Below are positions 16,536 through 26,289 of a DNA stretch of 64,000 nucleotides, in pieces. Below the pieces are notes generated by a model. That model was given only the letters and a program-made list of their open reading frames with translations. It was not told the origin of the DNA and made no database searches. Location: assembly GCA_002309015.1 (NCBI GenBank), contig DBWM01000012.1:561-64560 (forward strand), in the 5' to 3' direction. This DNA comes from Myxococcales bacterium UBA1238. Its GTDB lineage: Bacteria > Myxococcota_A > Bradymonadia > UBA7976 > UBA1532. Position numbers and translations under genes: made by a program. Numbering within the stretch: position 1 is the first letter of the stretch; each line of letters starts with the position of its first letter.

Positions 16536-18086
16536 TCACGGCGTTTCTTCAGGCACCGACAGCAAATCCACATCTTCGAACGGATCGAAATGCTCTCCTT
16601 CCGCAGGCACCGCGTCAACGCCAGATGGTGCATCGGAAGGCTTTTCCTCATCCTGTGCGCCTGCTGAAATCGGGATCAAATCATCAAAATTGAGCTCATC
16701 CATTTCAGGCGCCTCGTTTGAGTTCTTCCCCGGATTTCCGGCCTCAGGCTTCAGCGGTCCTTCAGCCGACTCCCCTTCACTCAGGGTTTTTCCTTCGGGA
16801 TTTTCGGTCAAAGGCTGCGAAACAGAATCTGAATTTTCTGTTTCACCCTGTTCCTCCGAACGCTCAGCGGGCACCAAATTCTCAGGCTTCTTGGGCTGAT
16901 TCTTGAGCTGCTCTGCCTTTTTTTCCGCCGCCACCAGTTTTTTTTGAGCCCCTGCAAGGTATTTTTCAACCTGAGGAGGCGCATTTTGGGTTTCCGACAG
17001 ATAATGGTTAAACCCTTCGATGGCCAGTTTTAAACGTTCCACGTCGCTTAAATGAGGCAGCTGCGCATCCAGATAAAGCACCGCCAGGTTGTAATCCGCC
17101 TCAGCGCCCAAAGCAGAACCGAGCGATTTTGCATGTAAAAATGCTTCTTCCGACTCCTTATACTTCCCTTGAGCTTTTAGGCAATTTCCCAAATTCACCC
17201 AGGCTTCAAACAAGGTTGGCCAACGCGCCAATGCTTCTCTGAAACGAACCTCGGCATCCGTATCATCACCCAATTTGTGATATAACAGCCCAAGTTCATT
17301 CAGGATTTCAGGCTGAGCCCCCAGCGGAAACGCGACGGCCTGCTCAAACATCGCGAGCGCCGTCGATTCTTTGCCCAACTCCAGCTCTGCCAATCCTTTT
17401 CTTCCCAAGGCTTCAGGATTCTCACTATCCAGCGCGAGCACATCTTCAGCAGCCTGCCGGCTCATCTCAAACTTGCCCTGTTCATAAAACGCGGCCGACA
17501 AATTCAAATGCGCGCCCAGATTGCGCTCATCTTTTCGCAGAATTTGCTTGCTGTCGCCCACCACCTCAGCCGCATGGCCAGATTCATATAAAAGCACCGC
17601 ATTGCGCGCATTGCGCAAATCGAGATCCTCCGGATCCTGCGCCAGGCAAGACTCCGCAAAACGCCGCGCTGCCTCAAATCCCTCCTGGCGCATGATCAAA
17701 GAGGCGTTGGCCATCACCGCAGGTCCAAAATCCGGCCGCACCGACAAAGCCGCTTCATAGGACTTCCGCGCAGCCTCCCAATGCCCCGCCTGCTCCTCTA
17801 AAAGCCCCAAATTATAATGCGATTCCGACAAGCGCGATTCCATTTCCAGCGATTCGCGAAAATGAGCGGCCGCCGAATCGAGAGCCCCCTTTTGAACCTC
17901 GTCGAGCCCCTGCGCGAGCAAGGCCACCGCCTGCTGATTCAGCGGCCCGCCCTCCAGCGTTTTCGCTTCCATCACGGGAATCGGCGTCAATTCATCTTCC
18001 GCAACCGGCTCAAAGAGCAAGTTTTCCTGCTGCGCGCCGCACCCCCAAAAAGCCATCCACAAAATCGACCAGGCCCAGATCTTCAT
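16536..18086 (-). CDS. TPR lipoprotein (GltE/AglT-like)
   Basis: This 516-residue protein begins with a short signal ending in FWGC (lipid Cys at residue 16), followed by about eight TPR units between residues 50 and 360 (for example SESHYNLGLLEEQAGHWEAA). An acidic, Pro/Ser/Glu-rich tail follows. TPR lipoproteins such as GltE (AglT) scaffold the M. xanthus gliding complex at the outer membrane. The start overlaps the stop of the upstream 1184-residue TPR gene by 4 bases. A similar lipoprotein stands in the same place in the second cluster (61578). Confidence 0.75.
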   Translation of the reverse strand: MKIWAWSILWMAFWGCGAQQENLLFEPVAEDELTPIPVMEAKTLEGGPLNQQAVALLAQGLDEVQKGALDSAAAHFRESLEMESRLSESHYNLGLLEEQAGHWEAARKSYEAALSVRPDFGPAVMANASLIMRQEGFEAARRFAESCLAQDPEDLDLRNARNAVLLYESGHAAEVVGDSKQILRKDERNLGAHLNLSAAFYEQGKFEMSRQAAEDVLALDSENPEALGRKGLAELELGKESTALAMFEQAVAFPLGAQPEILNELGLLYHKLGDDTDAEVRFREALARWPTLFEAWVNLGNCLKAQGKYKESEEAFLHAKSLGSALGAEADYNLAVLYLDAQLPHLSDVERLKLAIEGFNHYLSETQNAPPQVEKYLAGAQKKLVAAEKKAEQLKNQPKKPENLVPAERSEEQGETENSDSVSQPLTENPEGKTLSEGESAEGPLKPEAGNPGKNSNEAPEMDELNFDDLIPISAGAQDEEKPSDAPSGVDAVPAEGEHFDPFEDVDLLSVPEETP

Positions 18087-21000
18087 GGCGTCCCTCCTTG
18101 CTCCGAAGGCGCCGGACGCCCATCGGCAGAGGCCTCTTGCTCAGCAGAATCTCCTTTGTTTTTGGCCGGTTGCAGCTCAGCATCCGGCGATGCAGATTCC
18201 GACGCCGGCGTTGTTGATTCAGGCCCTTCCGCTGCAGATTGAGCCTCTTCAGCTGCAGAATCCTCTGCATCGGCTCCATCGTCCTGGTTCAGAGAAGGCT
18301 TTATAAAATAAGCGCCGGCCAGCAAACGCTTGGTCGCAAGCGAATGCTCCTCTACAAACACGGGATAAGTTTTTGAATCATATTTATTAAGCGCTTCAAG
18401 ACTGCGCTTCGTCCATTCGTCCCGAATCCTGGCTTTGCTCGCCAGCTGGAGCACCTCGCGATAATGCTTTTGAGCCTCATCTTCGAGCGGGATGGCCACT
18501 TCTTCCAGCTGGCTGCGATACATATCCTCCATCTCTTCCGTAAAGCTTGAAGGGATTTCGGCCTCAAAGAGCGCTTCCGCAAAATACTGATATAAATATC
18601 CTTCCCTGTAACCCGCCGCCAGACTCCAGTGAGGACTCAAATAACGCTGTACATCGTGATAGCGCCGAATCAACTCCGGCATCTGTTTTTGCATCTTTTG
18701 CAGCGTGCGCCCCTGATTATCCACAGATCCTGAGAGTTTTGTGCGCGTAAAGGCTTCAAAATCCTTTTCGATTTGATCAAAAAGAGCTTCCGCAGCATAA
18801 GCCGCAGAGGGTGATCCCAATGGCAAGCCTCGCCGCTGAAATTCATCCAGCAGAAGCTGACGCGTTTGGGCAGCCGCACTGAGTCGCTTTGCCTGACGCT
18901 GCAATTTCACCGTTCGGGCCAAAACCTCGATATAAAGCGCATTGGGCTCCCGCGCCTGACTGTTCACCGACTGCACCGTGTTCTTTTTATATCGCTTTAA
19001 GAACGTCTCACAAATCCGCAATTCATTAGATAAATCATTTACTTTTCGGTAAACATCTGCACTTCGATAAAATGTTTCTGCAGTATCCGACCGGGATGGA
19101 AAAAGCTCCGCATAGCGCTCGTAATTTGCCGCGGCTCTTCCATATTCCTGATTATATTCAAGATCTTCCGCAGCCCGATACAGCGCATCTGCCCTCAGCT
19201 GCGAATCCTTGTATTTGTCGACCAGGCTCAGGAAGCTTTTGACCGCCAAATCATAATCATAAAATCGTTCTGCATTGACCCCCAGCCGAAACAGCGCTTC
19301 CGGCGCCCTCGCGCTGTCGGGATGTTCCGTAAACACGCGCCTGAACATACGGGCGGCCGACTCAAACCGGCGCGTCTGCTCGTACGCCACGCCCGCATTA
19401 AACAGCGCGCGATCCGCATATTTGGTCCCCGGATCCTCCTCCAGGAGCCGCAAATATTCGGCCGCAGCCTCCTCATATTTCTCTTCTTTAAAGAGCTTTG
19501 AAGCCAGCTTAAAAATCGCGCCCACCTTCAAACCGGCTATCTCGGCCTTAAACTGCTCATCTCCGATGCCCATCTCGTCCAGCAGGCCGCTCCATTTGCT
19601 CATGCCCTCCCAATCCTGGACCAGCCGATAAGTCTCAAAGCCTTCGTTGGCTGCAATGCTCGCCAGCTCATCCGAAGGCGCTTCGCGAATCATGCGCTCA
19701 AACCATTGCCGGGCTTCCGCAAAGTGATGATATGAGAGATACACTTCACCGATTTTAAACATCACAAATACGCGCCTGCGAGGATCATCGGCGCTGTTCA
19801 TCTGCGCATCCACATACGCCTGGCGATCGCTCTGAAGTTCTTGCACCAGAACGGGAATCGGTTCTTCAGGTATCTCGATGCGCCGCTCTTCACCCTGCCC
19901 TTCTTCACCCTCTTCCGACGAAGCGACCTTGACTTCAGGTGCGACCCATGGCTGATCAAAAAAGGTCGGCTTCGAAGCGAGTAAACCTTTTTGAATCTGT
20001 TCCCGAATCAGATTTTCGCGCGCCAGTATCAACGAATACGCGGCATTTTCCCTATATTCATCATGAGTTGCATCATCTCGTACCAGGGTATACTGCTCTA
20101 TCGCATCTTCAAAATGGAATGAGTAATAGAGCGTGTCCGCATAGTAAAACCGAAAGTCATAAGCCTGCTTGGCCTGAGGATAAAACGTTAAAAAATTCTT
20201 ATAGCTCCGGGCTGCTCTCTCAAAGGCTGCAATGGTCTCTTCCTCTGTCATTTGAGATCGCATGCTCTGTGCCCTCAGGTGAAGGTAGTTTGCTGCTTCC
20301 GCCAAAGCATCTTCCAGTCGATGTTTTGTGCGTGAAATCAAGGCCTTATCACCCGCATTGGCCTTATACCAAGCGCTGTTTTCGCCATAGAGATCATACA
20401 GCCTTTCTTTTTCCTGAATCACATCATCCGTGCGTTGCAAACGGCCATACGCTTCAAACAGTTTAAAGTGAATCTCCGGATGCCGCGGATGTGTGGGAAA
20501 AAGAGCCTGTACATAGCGGATCACATCTATCGATTGCTCATATTTTCCAGTGCTTAACAACACATCAATGAGTCTGAATAAGACATCTGTTTCATAGGCA
20601 TGGCCTGTGTTGATGTATTGTTTTACGCGAGGCAATCCCGCATCCGCATCGGGCAGACCGTCCCCATCCCAATCCTCCTCCTGAACAGCGATCGCCAGAT
20701 ATTGAATCGCTTCATCGCGCGTTTGCAGGTCCTTACCCGATTTTTCGAGTTCCTCACCATATTGCAGCAAATGATGGAACCCAGCGATCGCATCGGGATA
20801 GCGATCGAGCAAATAATAAGTCCAGGCCAGTTTATAGAGAGCGCTCGAATAGACCGCGCTGTCCTGATATTCGCAGGCATGCTCGTAGGCAGTCGCAGCT
20901 TCCTTGAACTTATTCTCCGCAAAATAATACTCACCGAGTCGCATCCAGGATTCCGAAATATAAGGACTTTCCGGATATTTTTCGATGAGGCGGGCAAAGC

Positions 21001-21637
21001 GGTCTTTCGCTTCCTGTTCGCGCTGCATGATCAGCAGGCAATAGCCGCTCAAATAATAAGCACCATCGTTTTGAGCATATTGGGGCCATTGCCGGATCAA
21101 GCGATCAAAGGTCTCAATGGTTTGAGAATAATCCTTAACAATTTCATCGGGTTCTTCATCTTCAGATGCGTTTTCAAGCATCTTTTCCTGCTGCTCTTTG
21201 GCCAGGTTATAGTTGTCTTCAGTTCTGTCGAAATACAGATCAGCCAGGCGAAAGAGCGCATCGGGTGTATAAACATCTCTATCGGGATAACGCTCAATAA
21301 ACGCTTCGAAAATTTGAATGGTCTTTTCGCGCTGAACGCGTAACTCGGCTTCCCACAAACGAAATCGTTCTTCTTCCTTGGCTGCCAGTGTGCGCTGTTT
21401 TCTTTGAAAACTGTAATAAACGGTTCGGTTTAACGCCTGTTTAAAATCTGACGTCTCCTGGCGATAGAGCTCCAGTTCAGCGTTCAAATTCTTCCAGATT
21501 TCAGCGGAATGCTTATCAGGAGAGGAATGAGATGCTTCCTCTGCAACCACCGGAGGCGGTTCATCCCCCTCAGCCCAGGCCTGAGCGAGCGTTTGCCATA
21601 TCAAGCATAACCCTGCGACTGCAAAGATTTTTTTCAA
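18083..21637 (-). CDS. Large secreted TPR protein (GltD/AgmU-like)
   Basis: This 1184-residue protein has a signal peptide (MKKIFAVAGLCLIWQTLAQA) and TPR-like helical repeats over most of its length, for example PDALFRLADLYFDRTEDNYN and TKYADRALFNAGVAYEQTRR. The C-terminus has the element NKYDSKTYPVFVEE before a disordered acidic tail. The architecture and position before a TPR lipoprotein resemble GltD (AgmU) of M. xanthus. It overlaps both neighbours by 4 bases, indicating translational coupling. A shorter version lies at the window's right end (62897). Confidence 0.72.
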   Translation of the reverse strand: MKKIFAVAGLCLIWQTLAQAWAEGDEPPPVVAEEASHSSPDKHSAEIWKNLNAELELYRQETSDFKQALNRTVYYSFQRKQRTLAAKEEERFRLWEAELRVQREKTIQIFEAFIERYPDRDVYTPDALFRLADLYFDRTEDNYNLAKEQQEKMLENASEDEEPDEIVKDYSQTIETFDRLIRQWPQYAQNDGAYYLSGYCLLIMQREQEAKDRFARLIEKYPESPYISESWMRLGEYYFAENKFKEAATAYEHACEYQDSAVYSSALYKLAWTYYLLDRYPDAIAGFHHLLQYGEELEKSGKDLQTRDEAIQYLAIAVQEEDWDGDGLPDADAGLPRVKQYINTGHAYETDVLFRLIDVLLSTGKYEQSIDVIRYVQALFPTHPRHPEIHFKLFEAYGRLQRTDDVIQEKERLYDLYGENSAWYKANAGDKALISRTKHRLEDALAEAANYLHLRAQSMRSQMTEEETIAAFERAARSYKNFLTFYPQAKQAYDFRFYYADTLYYSFHFEDAIEQYTLVRDDATHDEYRENAAYSLILARENLIREQIQKGLLASKPTFFDQPWVAPEVKVASSEEGEEGQGEERRIEIPEEPIPVLVQELQSDRQAYVDAQMNSADDPRRRVFVMFKIGEVYLSYHHFAEARQWFERMIREAPSDELASIAANEGFETYRLVQDWEGMSKWSGLLDEMGIGDEQFKAEIAGLKVGAIFKLASKLFKEEKYEEAAAEYLRLLEEDPGTKYADRALFNAGVAYEQTRRFESAARMFRRVFTEHPDSARAPEALFRLGVNAERFYDYDLAVKSFLSLVDKYKDSQLRADALYRAAEDLEYNQEYGRAAANYERYAELFPSRSDTAETFYRSADVYRKVNDLSNELRICETFLKRYKKNTVQSVNSQAREPNALYIEVLARTVKLQRQAKRLSAAAQTRQLLLDEFQRRGLPLGSPSAAYAAEALFDQIEKDFEAFTRTKLSGSVDNQGRTLQKMQKQMPELIRRYHDVQRYLSPHWSLAAGYREGYLYQYFAEALFEAEIPSSFTEEMEDMYRSQLEEVAIPLEDEAQKHYREVLQLASKARIRDEWTKRSLEALNKYDSKTYPVFVEEHSLATKRLLAGAYFIKPSLNQDDGADAEDSAAEEAQSAAEGPESTTPASESASPDAELQPAKNKGDSAEQEASADGRPAPSEQGGTP

Positions 21638-23862
21638 CGCAACTCCTCAAGCGACAAGGCATTATCGGGATCCTGAACCCGCATCTGATCGTGAGCCGCA
21701 CCGTTGCCCTGCAAAGTCTCTTTGCGTTTCCACGCCCCCCAAAGCAAAGTGTAACGCGCCTCCAGAGCAATGTTATCGAGCAACGCAATCGCATCATTAA
21801 AACTGCGATCCGCGCTTTTTGCTTCGAGAGCCAGGACGCGCTCCTGCAAAGCTTTGAGCGCCTTTTTGGAGCGCTCTGCCGTTTTCCGTTCGCGCGCGAT
21901 TTCAAGCGCAATCCCGAGCATTCTTGACTCTGCGATCTCAGAAATCTGCTTTAAAATCGAGTAATTGCGCGCATCCAAGCGGTCAAGTCTGGCCAACCAT
22001 TCGGGTGCAGGCGCTCCTTGCATCTGGCTCAGCAGGCGCAATTCTGCATTCAAAGCATCCTGATAACGCCGCAACAGTTTTTCATCCGAGACCGCCACAG
22101 AATCTTTCTCACCAAAACTCAGCCTCTGTTCTACAGATTCGGCGCGCAATGTCTTCACTCGCTCCAGCAATTGTTTTTGCTCCGCAGAGGCCGCTTTCAG
22201 TTCGGCCATCCATTGCGACAACGTCTCGCGCGCATTCCCTGTAGCTCCGCGAATGGTCTGCTCCAAAACCGTCAACTGAGCCTCTAACCCCGTGATTTCA
22301 CGCTCAATTTCAAAAGCGCTGTCATCAATCTTATTGAGATTCGCTTCCAGCTGCTTTTCGCGCGAACGCCAGAGCTCAGCGGTTTCAGGGATTTGACTCA
22401 GACGGCCATTCAGCTTTTGCCGCTGCGCGATCAGTCGCTCCAACGCCTGAGAATGAAACTCTCTTTCCTGGTTTTCGATGAGCATTCGACGCAGCTGCAT
22501 CGAGCGGATCAACGCTTCCTGGGCATCGACAAAGCCAACGTACAAATCTTCAAAAAAGCGCACCCGGCTGGGGAGTTGCACCACGCGCTCCAGATGCGAA
22601 AGTGCATAATCGGTCCCCACCACTTCGCGCTGAATGACGCCCAATTCATCCTCAAGCTTTTGCAGGCGCTCAAAATCTTCGTCGGGCTGTATAAAATGGA
22701 CCACCTGCTCTGGCCGAATGGGCAGGCGCCAGCGATCCGGGCTTTCGTTTTGCCAGGCCCGCTGCCGTTTTTCTTCCTCAAAAGCCTCAGTCATGCGCTG
22801 CAAATAGCCATCAAATTCCTCAGGCAGCGCGCTCATATAGGCTTCCGCCTGCTCCAGATCCGACCGCATAAACAACAGGCGACCGCGCATCACCCGCAAC
22901 TCAGGATCGATGTGATCCAACTCCGCGCTGTTCATCCAAATATCGAGTCGAATCAAGGCCTTGGCATAATCGCCTTCACGAATCGCGAGCCAGACATGCT
23001 CGTATTGCGTCTCATCAAAATGCAGCGAATCGTAGGGAATGGAAGCGTAGGCCTGAACGGATTCCTGAAACCGGTTTTGCTCATAATAGAGACGCCCCAG
23101 AGCGAGATATGCAAGATCCCGGATTTCTTGATCTTCTGGTTTTAAAGCGTCGACTTCCGCGCAATGCTGAAAGCGCTCCAGCGCCGCTTCCCAATGCTGC
23201 TCACAAAGCTCAATGACCCCTAAAAAATAGCGCGCTTTGGCAAAAGTCCTGTGCTCCACCGGAATGGTCGAAAACAGCGTTCTCGAAACGCCTAACTCCC
23301 CATGTTCATAGTAGAATTTGGCAACATCATAGAGCAGCTGAGGGTCCGTTTGGGGGTCAGATAAGAGTTGAGATGAGCGCTTTAAATGACCCCAGATCGC
23401 CTTTTCATCACCATTTTTTAACGAAAGCTCTAAAACGCGAGCTAAAGATTGTTTCTCGTATTCGCCACCCTGTTGCAGGGCTTTTTCAAAATATTTAAGT
23501 GCCGCACCGTAATTCGATACCTGGTAAAGAGATTCTGCCAAATAATATATAGCCTCACTATATCCCTGAAGATGATCCGCATCCGGTGCTTCCAACGGCC
23601 CCAGAAGCGCCATCGCAGCATGCTCATAATCACCTTTCATAAAGGCCAGCTGGCCTTCGGTCAGGCGCTTCACCCATGCATTTTTTTGCGCAAAAACGGC
23701 GGGATCCAGGCAATGCCGCTCCACTTCCTGCAACAGTTTTTCGATGGCAACGATTTCGGTTTCAAAATGACGCTCCACTGTCGAAGGCTCCCCGGCCCAA
23801 CCCCCGGTCGAACTCAAAAAAAGCCCCCAAAACAGCAGGCAGCGCTCAAGCTTTTTGCTCAC
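21634..23862 (-). CDS. Secreted TPR and coiled-coil protein
   Basis: This 742-residue protein has a signal peptide (cleavage near GGWAGEP, residue 24). Several TPR units follow between about 65 and 330 (such as YYLAESLYQVSNYGAALKYF), then long coiled-coil helices (about 400-700). The TPR half suggests a scaffold that binds other envelope proteins. It overlaps both neighbours by 4 bases and is clearly part of the gliding-type operon. It could correspond to one of the additional TPR proteins of the Glt system, but I cannot assign a specific one. Confidence 0.68.
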   Translation of the reverse strand: MSKKLERCLLFWGLFLSSTGGWAGEPSTVERHFETEIVAIEKLLQEVERHCLDPAVFAQKNAWVKRLTEGQLAFMKGDYEHAAMALLGPLEAPDADHLQGYSEAIYYLAESLYQVSNYGAALKYFEKALQQGGEYEKQSLARVLELSLKNGDEKAIWGHLKRSSQLLSDPQTDPQLLYDVAKFYYEHGELGVSRTLFSTIPVEHRTFAKARYFLGVIELCEQHWEAALERFQHCAEVDALKPEDQEIRDLAYLALGRLYYEQNRFQESVQAYASIPYDSLHFDETQYEHVWLAIREGDYAKALIRLDIWMNSAELDHIDPELRVMRGRLLFMRSDLEQAEAYMSALPEEFDGYLQRMTEAFEEEKRQRAWQNESPDRWRLPIRPEQVVHFIQPDEDFERLQKLEDELGVIQREVVGTDYALSHLERVVQLPSRVRFFEDLYVGFVDAQEALIRSMQLRRMLIENQEREFHSQALERLIAQRQKLNGRLSQIPETAELWRSREKQLEANLNKIDDSAFEIEREITGLEAQLTVLEQTIRGATGNARETLSQWMAELKAASAEQKQLLERVKTLRAESVEQRLSFGEKDSVAVSDEKLLRRYQDALNAELRLLSQMQGAPAPEWLARLDRLDARNYSILKQISEIAESRMLGIALEIARERKTAERSKKALKALQERVLALEAKSADRSFNDAIALLDNIALEARYTLLWGAWKRKETLQGNGAAHDQMRVQDPDNALSLEELR

Positions 23863-24512
23863 TCAGCGCCCCCCATTTCTTTCTGAAAGCTCTCAGCGCC
23901 AATGTATTTCAGCTCAAAACGCACTTTGGGGCGCTCTTTTAAATCTTTCATCAGGCCGCCCTGATCGAAGCCGATCGCCCGGATTTCCATATGGCGTCCA
24001 TCTTCAACGCGAAAATCGTAGGAAGCGACCACGTTGAACACGTAATTCTTTAAATACGAAAACACACCAAAACCGCGCCCCCGATAAACCAGGCGCACCG
24101 AAAGGGTGTAATTTCCGGGCGAAAAATGCCCCATATAGCTTTGGATTTCGTCCTTCTCGCTCAAACGCCCGTCGCGATCGTCCAGACTCCAAGGATCCAT
24201 CTTGGTCAGCGTATGCGTCACGCTCTCGAGGCGAAACACAGCACCGATGTCGTTTACATGCACCACGCGAACATAGGCCCCCGCCAGATTCCCAGACAAA
24301 ACCGTACTTTGCAGATAAGCCACGCGCGCTTTTGAACGAAAAACCTGCTCCTTTAAATCGTTGACCTGAGCTTCCAGCGCATCGATTTGAGCTTTATAAA
24401 CATCTGGCTGCATGTCCGATTCAGAAACGCCATCGTGCTTTTCTTCCGAAGCCGGTTCTGCCCAAATTGCAAAAGTCCATAACCATGTAAAAATAAAGCA
24501 AAAAAAGCGCAT
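23859..24512 (-). CDS. Secreted protein of a conserved myxobacterial-type family
   Basis: This 217-residue protein has a signal peptide (MRFFCFIFTWLWTFAIWAEP), a short coiled coil (about 37-65, IDALEAQVNDLKEQVFRSK), and a compact beta-rich domain with LVYRGRGFGVFSYLKNYVF. Similar proteins in myxobacterial genomes are, as I recall, often labelled dihydrolipoamide acetyltransferase, but no lipoyl or acyltransferase motif is seen, so that name should not be used. The start at 24512 is preferred because GAGAGG lies about nine bases upstream; ATG at 24521 abuts the ribosome site. It is the first gene of the long operon down to 16265. Confidence 0.65.
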   Translation of the reverse strand: MRFFCFIFTWLWTFAIWAEPASEEKHDGVSESDMQPDVYKAQIDALEAQVNDLKEQVFRSKARVAYLQSTVLSGNLAGAYVRVVHVNDIGAVFRLESVTHTLTKMDPWSLDDRDGRLSEKDEIQSYMGHFSPGNYTLSVRLVYRGRGFGVFSYLKNYVFNVVASYDFRVEDGRHMEIRAIGFDQGGLMKDLKERPKVRFELKYIGAESFQKEMGGAE

Positions 24513-24536
24513 AAACTTCATCCTCTCATTGTTGCA

Positions 24537-24565
24537 CATATAAGTTACAACAAAACGCGCAGCAA
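24537..24565 (-). promoter_or_regulatory. Candidate sigma-70 promoter of the first gliding-type operon
   Basis: On the minus strand TTGCTG (24560-24565) and TATATG (24537-24542) are 17 bases apart. They sit about 25-50 bases upstream of the first gene of the operon. The match to consensus is only moderate. Confidence 0.35.
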
Positions 24566-24615
24566 AAACGAGCATACGCAATTGAGGAGAAAATGGGGGA
24601 AGAAAAAGGAAGGAA

Positions 24616-25635
24616 TCAGCGAGGAAGATCGCTCCAGCGTCCAGAGGCTTCGAGCTGCGCTGCAATCGCATGCAGCACATCATCGACCCCGAACCCCGTC
24701 ACAGCCGACATCTGGAAGACCGGCGCATCCTTGATGGAATTGCGCAAATCTTCATAAAGTTCGGCGACTTCCGGGCGATCTGCTTGGGAAAGAACTACGA
24801 TAAAGGGTCGTTCCAGCAACTCAGGTTCGTAACGTCCGAGCTCGCTCCGCAGCGCCAAAAAATCGCTAAGGGGCGTGCGACCCGGCGTCATATCCTGAGT
24901 CACCAAAAACACAAATAACGCCGTCCGCTCCAGATGACGCAGGAATTGATGACCCAATCCCGCGCCCTCTGCCGCCCCTTCGATCAGACCGGGCATATCC
25001 GCCACCACGTAACTCCGCTCGGTATCGACCGAAACGACCCCTAAATGGGGCTGCAGCGTGGTAAACGGATAATCCGCGATCTTGGGACGCGCCCGACTGA
25101 TGCGGCTGACAAAAGTCGACTTTCCCGCGTTGGGAAAACCGACCAGGCCAACATCGGCCAAAAGCTTTAAAACCAGGTGAACTTCGAGTTCCTGGCCTGG
25201 ACGGCCCGGCTGCGCGTAATCCGGGCTGCGATGTGCGGCGGTTGCAAAATGGACATTGCCACGTCCACCTAACCCCCCTGGCGCCAAAAGAAATTCCTGG
25301 CCAGGCTCGCACAGATCGACGATCAGCTCTTGCGTCTGATCGTCAAAAACTTCGGTGCCCACTGGAAGGTTCACCACCAGCCGCTCACCATCTGCCCCTG
25401 TGCAGTCTTTGCTGCCCCCAGGCTGACCATTTTGAGCGATATGCCGGCGGCGATACCGAAAGTCGAGAAGTGTTGCGAGACGCGGATCTGCACGCAAAAC
25501 CACGTCTCCTCCACGACCACCGTCACCCCCATCGGGGCCTCCGCGTGCAATATATTTTTCGCGGCGAAAACTTACGCAACCGGGACCACCAGACCCCGAG
25601 CGCACGTAAATCCGCGCTTCGTCGATGAACTTAAT
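24616..25635 (-). CDS. obg: GTPase Obg, apparent ATT start
   Basis: This 339-residue protein is the ribosome-assembly GTPase Obg. It has the glycine-rich OBG fold (GGPDGGDGGRGGDVVLRAD), then the G domain with G1 GFPNAGKST, G3 DMPGLIEGAAEG and G4 SQAD. The conserved N-terminus of the family (KFIDEARIYVRSG) is encoded in frame, but no ATG, GTG or TTG precedes it before an in-frame TAA inside rpmA. The best start is ATT at 25633-25635, overlapping the rpmA stop. The first conventional start, GTG at 25605, would delete conserved residues. The order rplU-rpmA-obg is widely conserved. Confidence 0.9.
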   Translation of the reverse strand: MKFIDEARIYVRSGSGGPGCVSFRREKYIARGGPDGGDGGRGGDVVLRADPRLATLLDFRYRRRHIAQNGQPGGSKDCTGADGERLVVNLPVGTEVFDDQTQELIVDLCEPGQEFLLAPGGLGGRGNVHFATAAHRSPDYAQPGRPGQELEVHLVLKLLADVGLVGFPNAGKSTFVSRISRARPKIADYPFTTLQPHLGVVSVDTERSYVVADMPGLIEGAAEGAGLGHQFLRHLERTALFVFLVTQDMTPGRTPLSDFLALRSELGRYEPELLERPFIVVLSQADRPEVAELYEDLRNSIKDAPVFQMSAVTGFGVDDVLHAIAAQLEASGRWSDLPR

Positions 25636-25879
25636 AGACGGCGACCCGCTTGCGATCCTGGCCGTAAGTCTCGAACTTTACGGTGCCATCAACAAGCGCG
25701 AAAAGGGTGTAATCGCGGCCCATGCCAACGTTTTCACCGGGGTGAATGTGAGTGCCGCACTGACGGACGATGATGTTGCCCGCCTTGACCACCTGGCCGT
25801 CAAAACGCTTGATTCCACGGCGCTGGGCGTTGGAGTCGCGACCGTTACGGCTGCTACCTTGACCTTTCTTGTGAGCCAT
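25631..25879 (-). CDS. rpmA: 50S ribosomal protein L27
   Basis: An 82-residue basic protein with the typical L27 opening AHKKGQGSSRNGRDSNAQRRG and the later GNIIVRQCGTHIHPGENVGMG. L27 lies near the peptidyl transferase centre of the ribosome. It sits between rplU and obg; its TAA stop overlaps the likely ATT start of obg. Confidence 0.98.
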   Translation of the reverse strand: MAHKKGQGSSRNGRDSNAQRRGIKRFDGQVVKAGNIIVRQCGTHIHPGENVGMGRDYTLFALVDGTVKFETYGQDRKRVAVY

Positions 25880-25901
25880 GTTGTCCTCCGCTCACGCCCA
25901 A

Positions 25902-26213
25902 TCAGGCGTTAATCTTGGTGATACGGAGCTCGGTGTAAGCTTGCCGATGCCCCTGGGATTTATGGTACCCGGTGCGCTTGCGCTTCTTGAAGACAAGAAT
26001 CTTCTGGGCCCGAGCTTGGCGCACAACGCGCGCCTCCACGGAGGCACCCGCGATCAGAGGGCTGCCAACACGAGCCTCTCCATCGCCACCCAGGAGCAGG
26101 ACTTCGTCCAACTTCACAGAGTCGCCCGCCTTAACTTCGAGCTTTTCAACGCGAAGGGCATCTCCCTCCGCGACGCGGTACTGTTTACCGCCGGTCCTGA
26201 TAATCGCGTACAT
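25902..26213 (-). CDS. rplU: 50S ribosomal protein L21
   Basis: A 103-residue protein with the classical L21 start MYAIIRTGGKQYRV and the basic C-terminal stretch VFKKRKRTGYHKSQGHRQ. ATG at 26213 is chosen over the upstream GTG at 26240 because it matches the family N-terminus and has an AGGA ribosome site. It is the first of rplU-rpmA-obg; a hairpin lies upstream. Confidence 0.97.
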   Translation of the reverse strand: MYAIIRTGGKQYRVAEGDALRVEKLEVKAGDSVKLDEVLLLGGDGEARVGSPLIAGASVEARVVRQARAQKILVFKKRKRTGYHKSQGHRQAYTELRITKINA

Positions 26214-26252
26214 GACGTGTCCTGCAGGTAAATGAGCCACAAATCTGGCTAC

Positions 26253-26283
26253 TTGAGGGCGAAAACTTTACGTCAGCCCTCAA
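26253..26283 (-). promoter_or_regulatory. Hairpin in the rplU leader
   Basis: TTGAGGGC (26253-26260) and GCCCTCAA (26276-26283) form an 8-bp stem between the mtnA stop and rplU. On the minus strand no T run follows it, so it is not a standard terminator. It could be a leader structure for rplU. Confidence 0.35.
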
Positions 26284-26289
26284 AAATTG

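Noticed and set aside
23859..24512. Dihydrolipoamide acetyltransferase
   Set aside because: No lipoyl domain or catalytic HxxxDG motif; the protein has a signal peptide.
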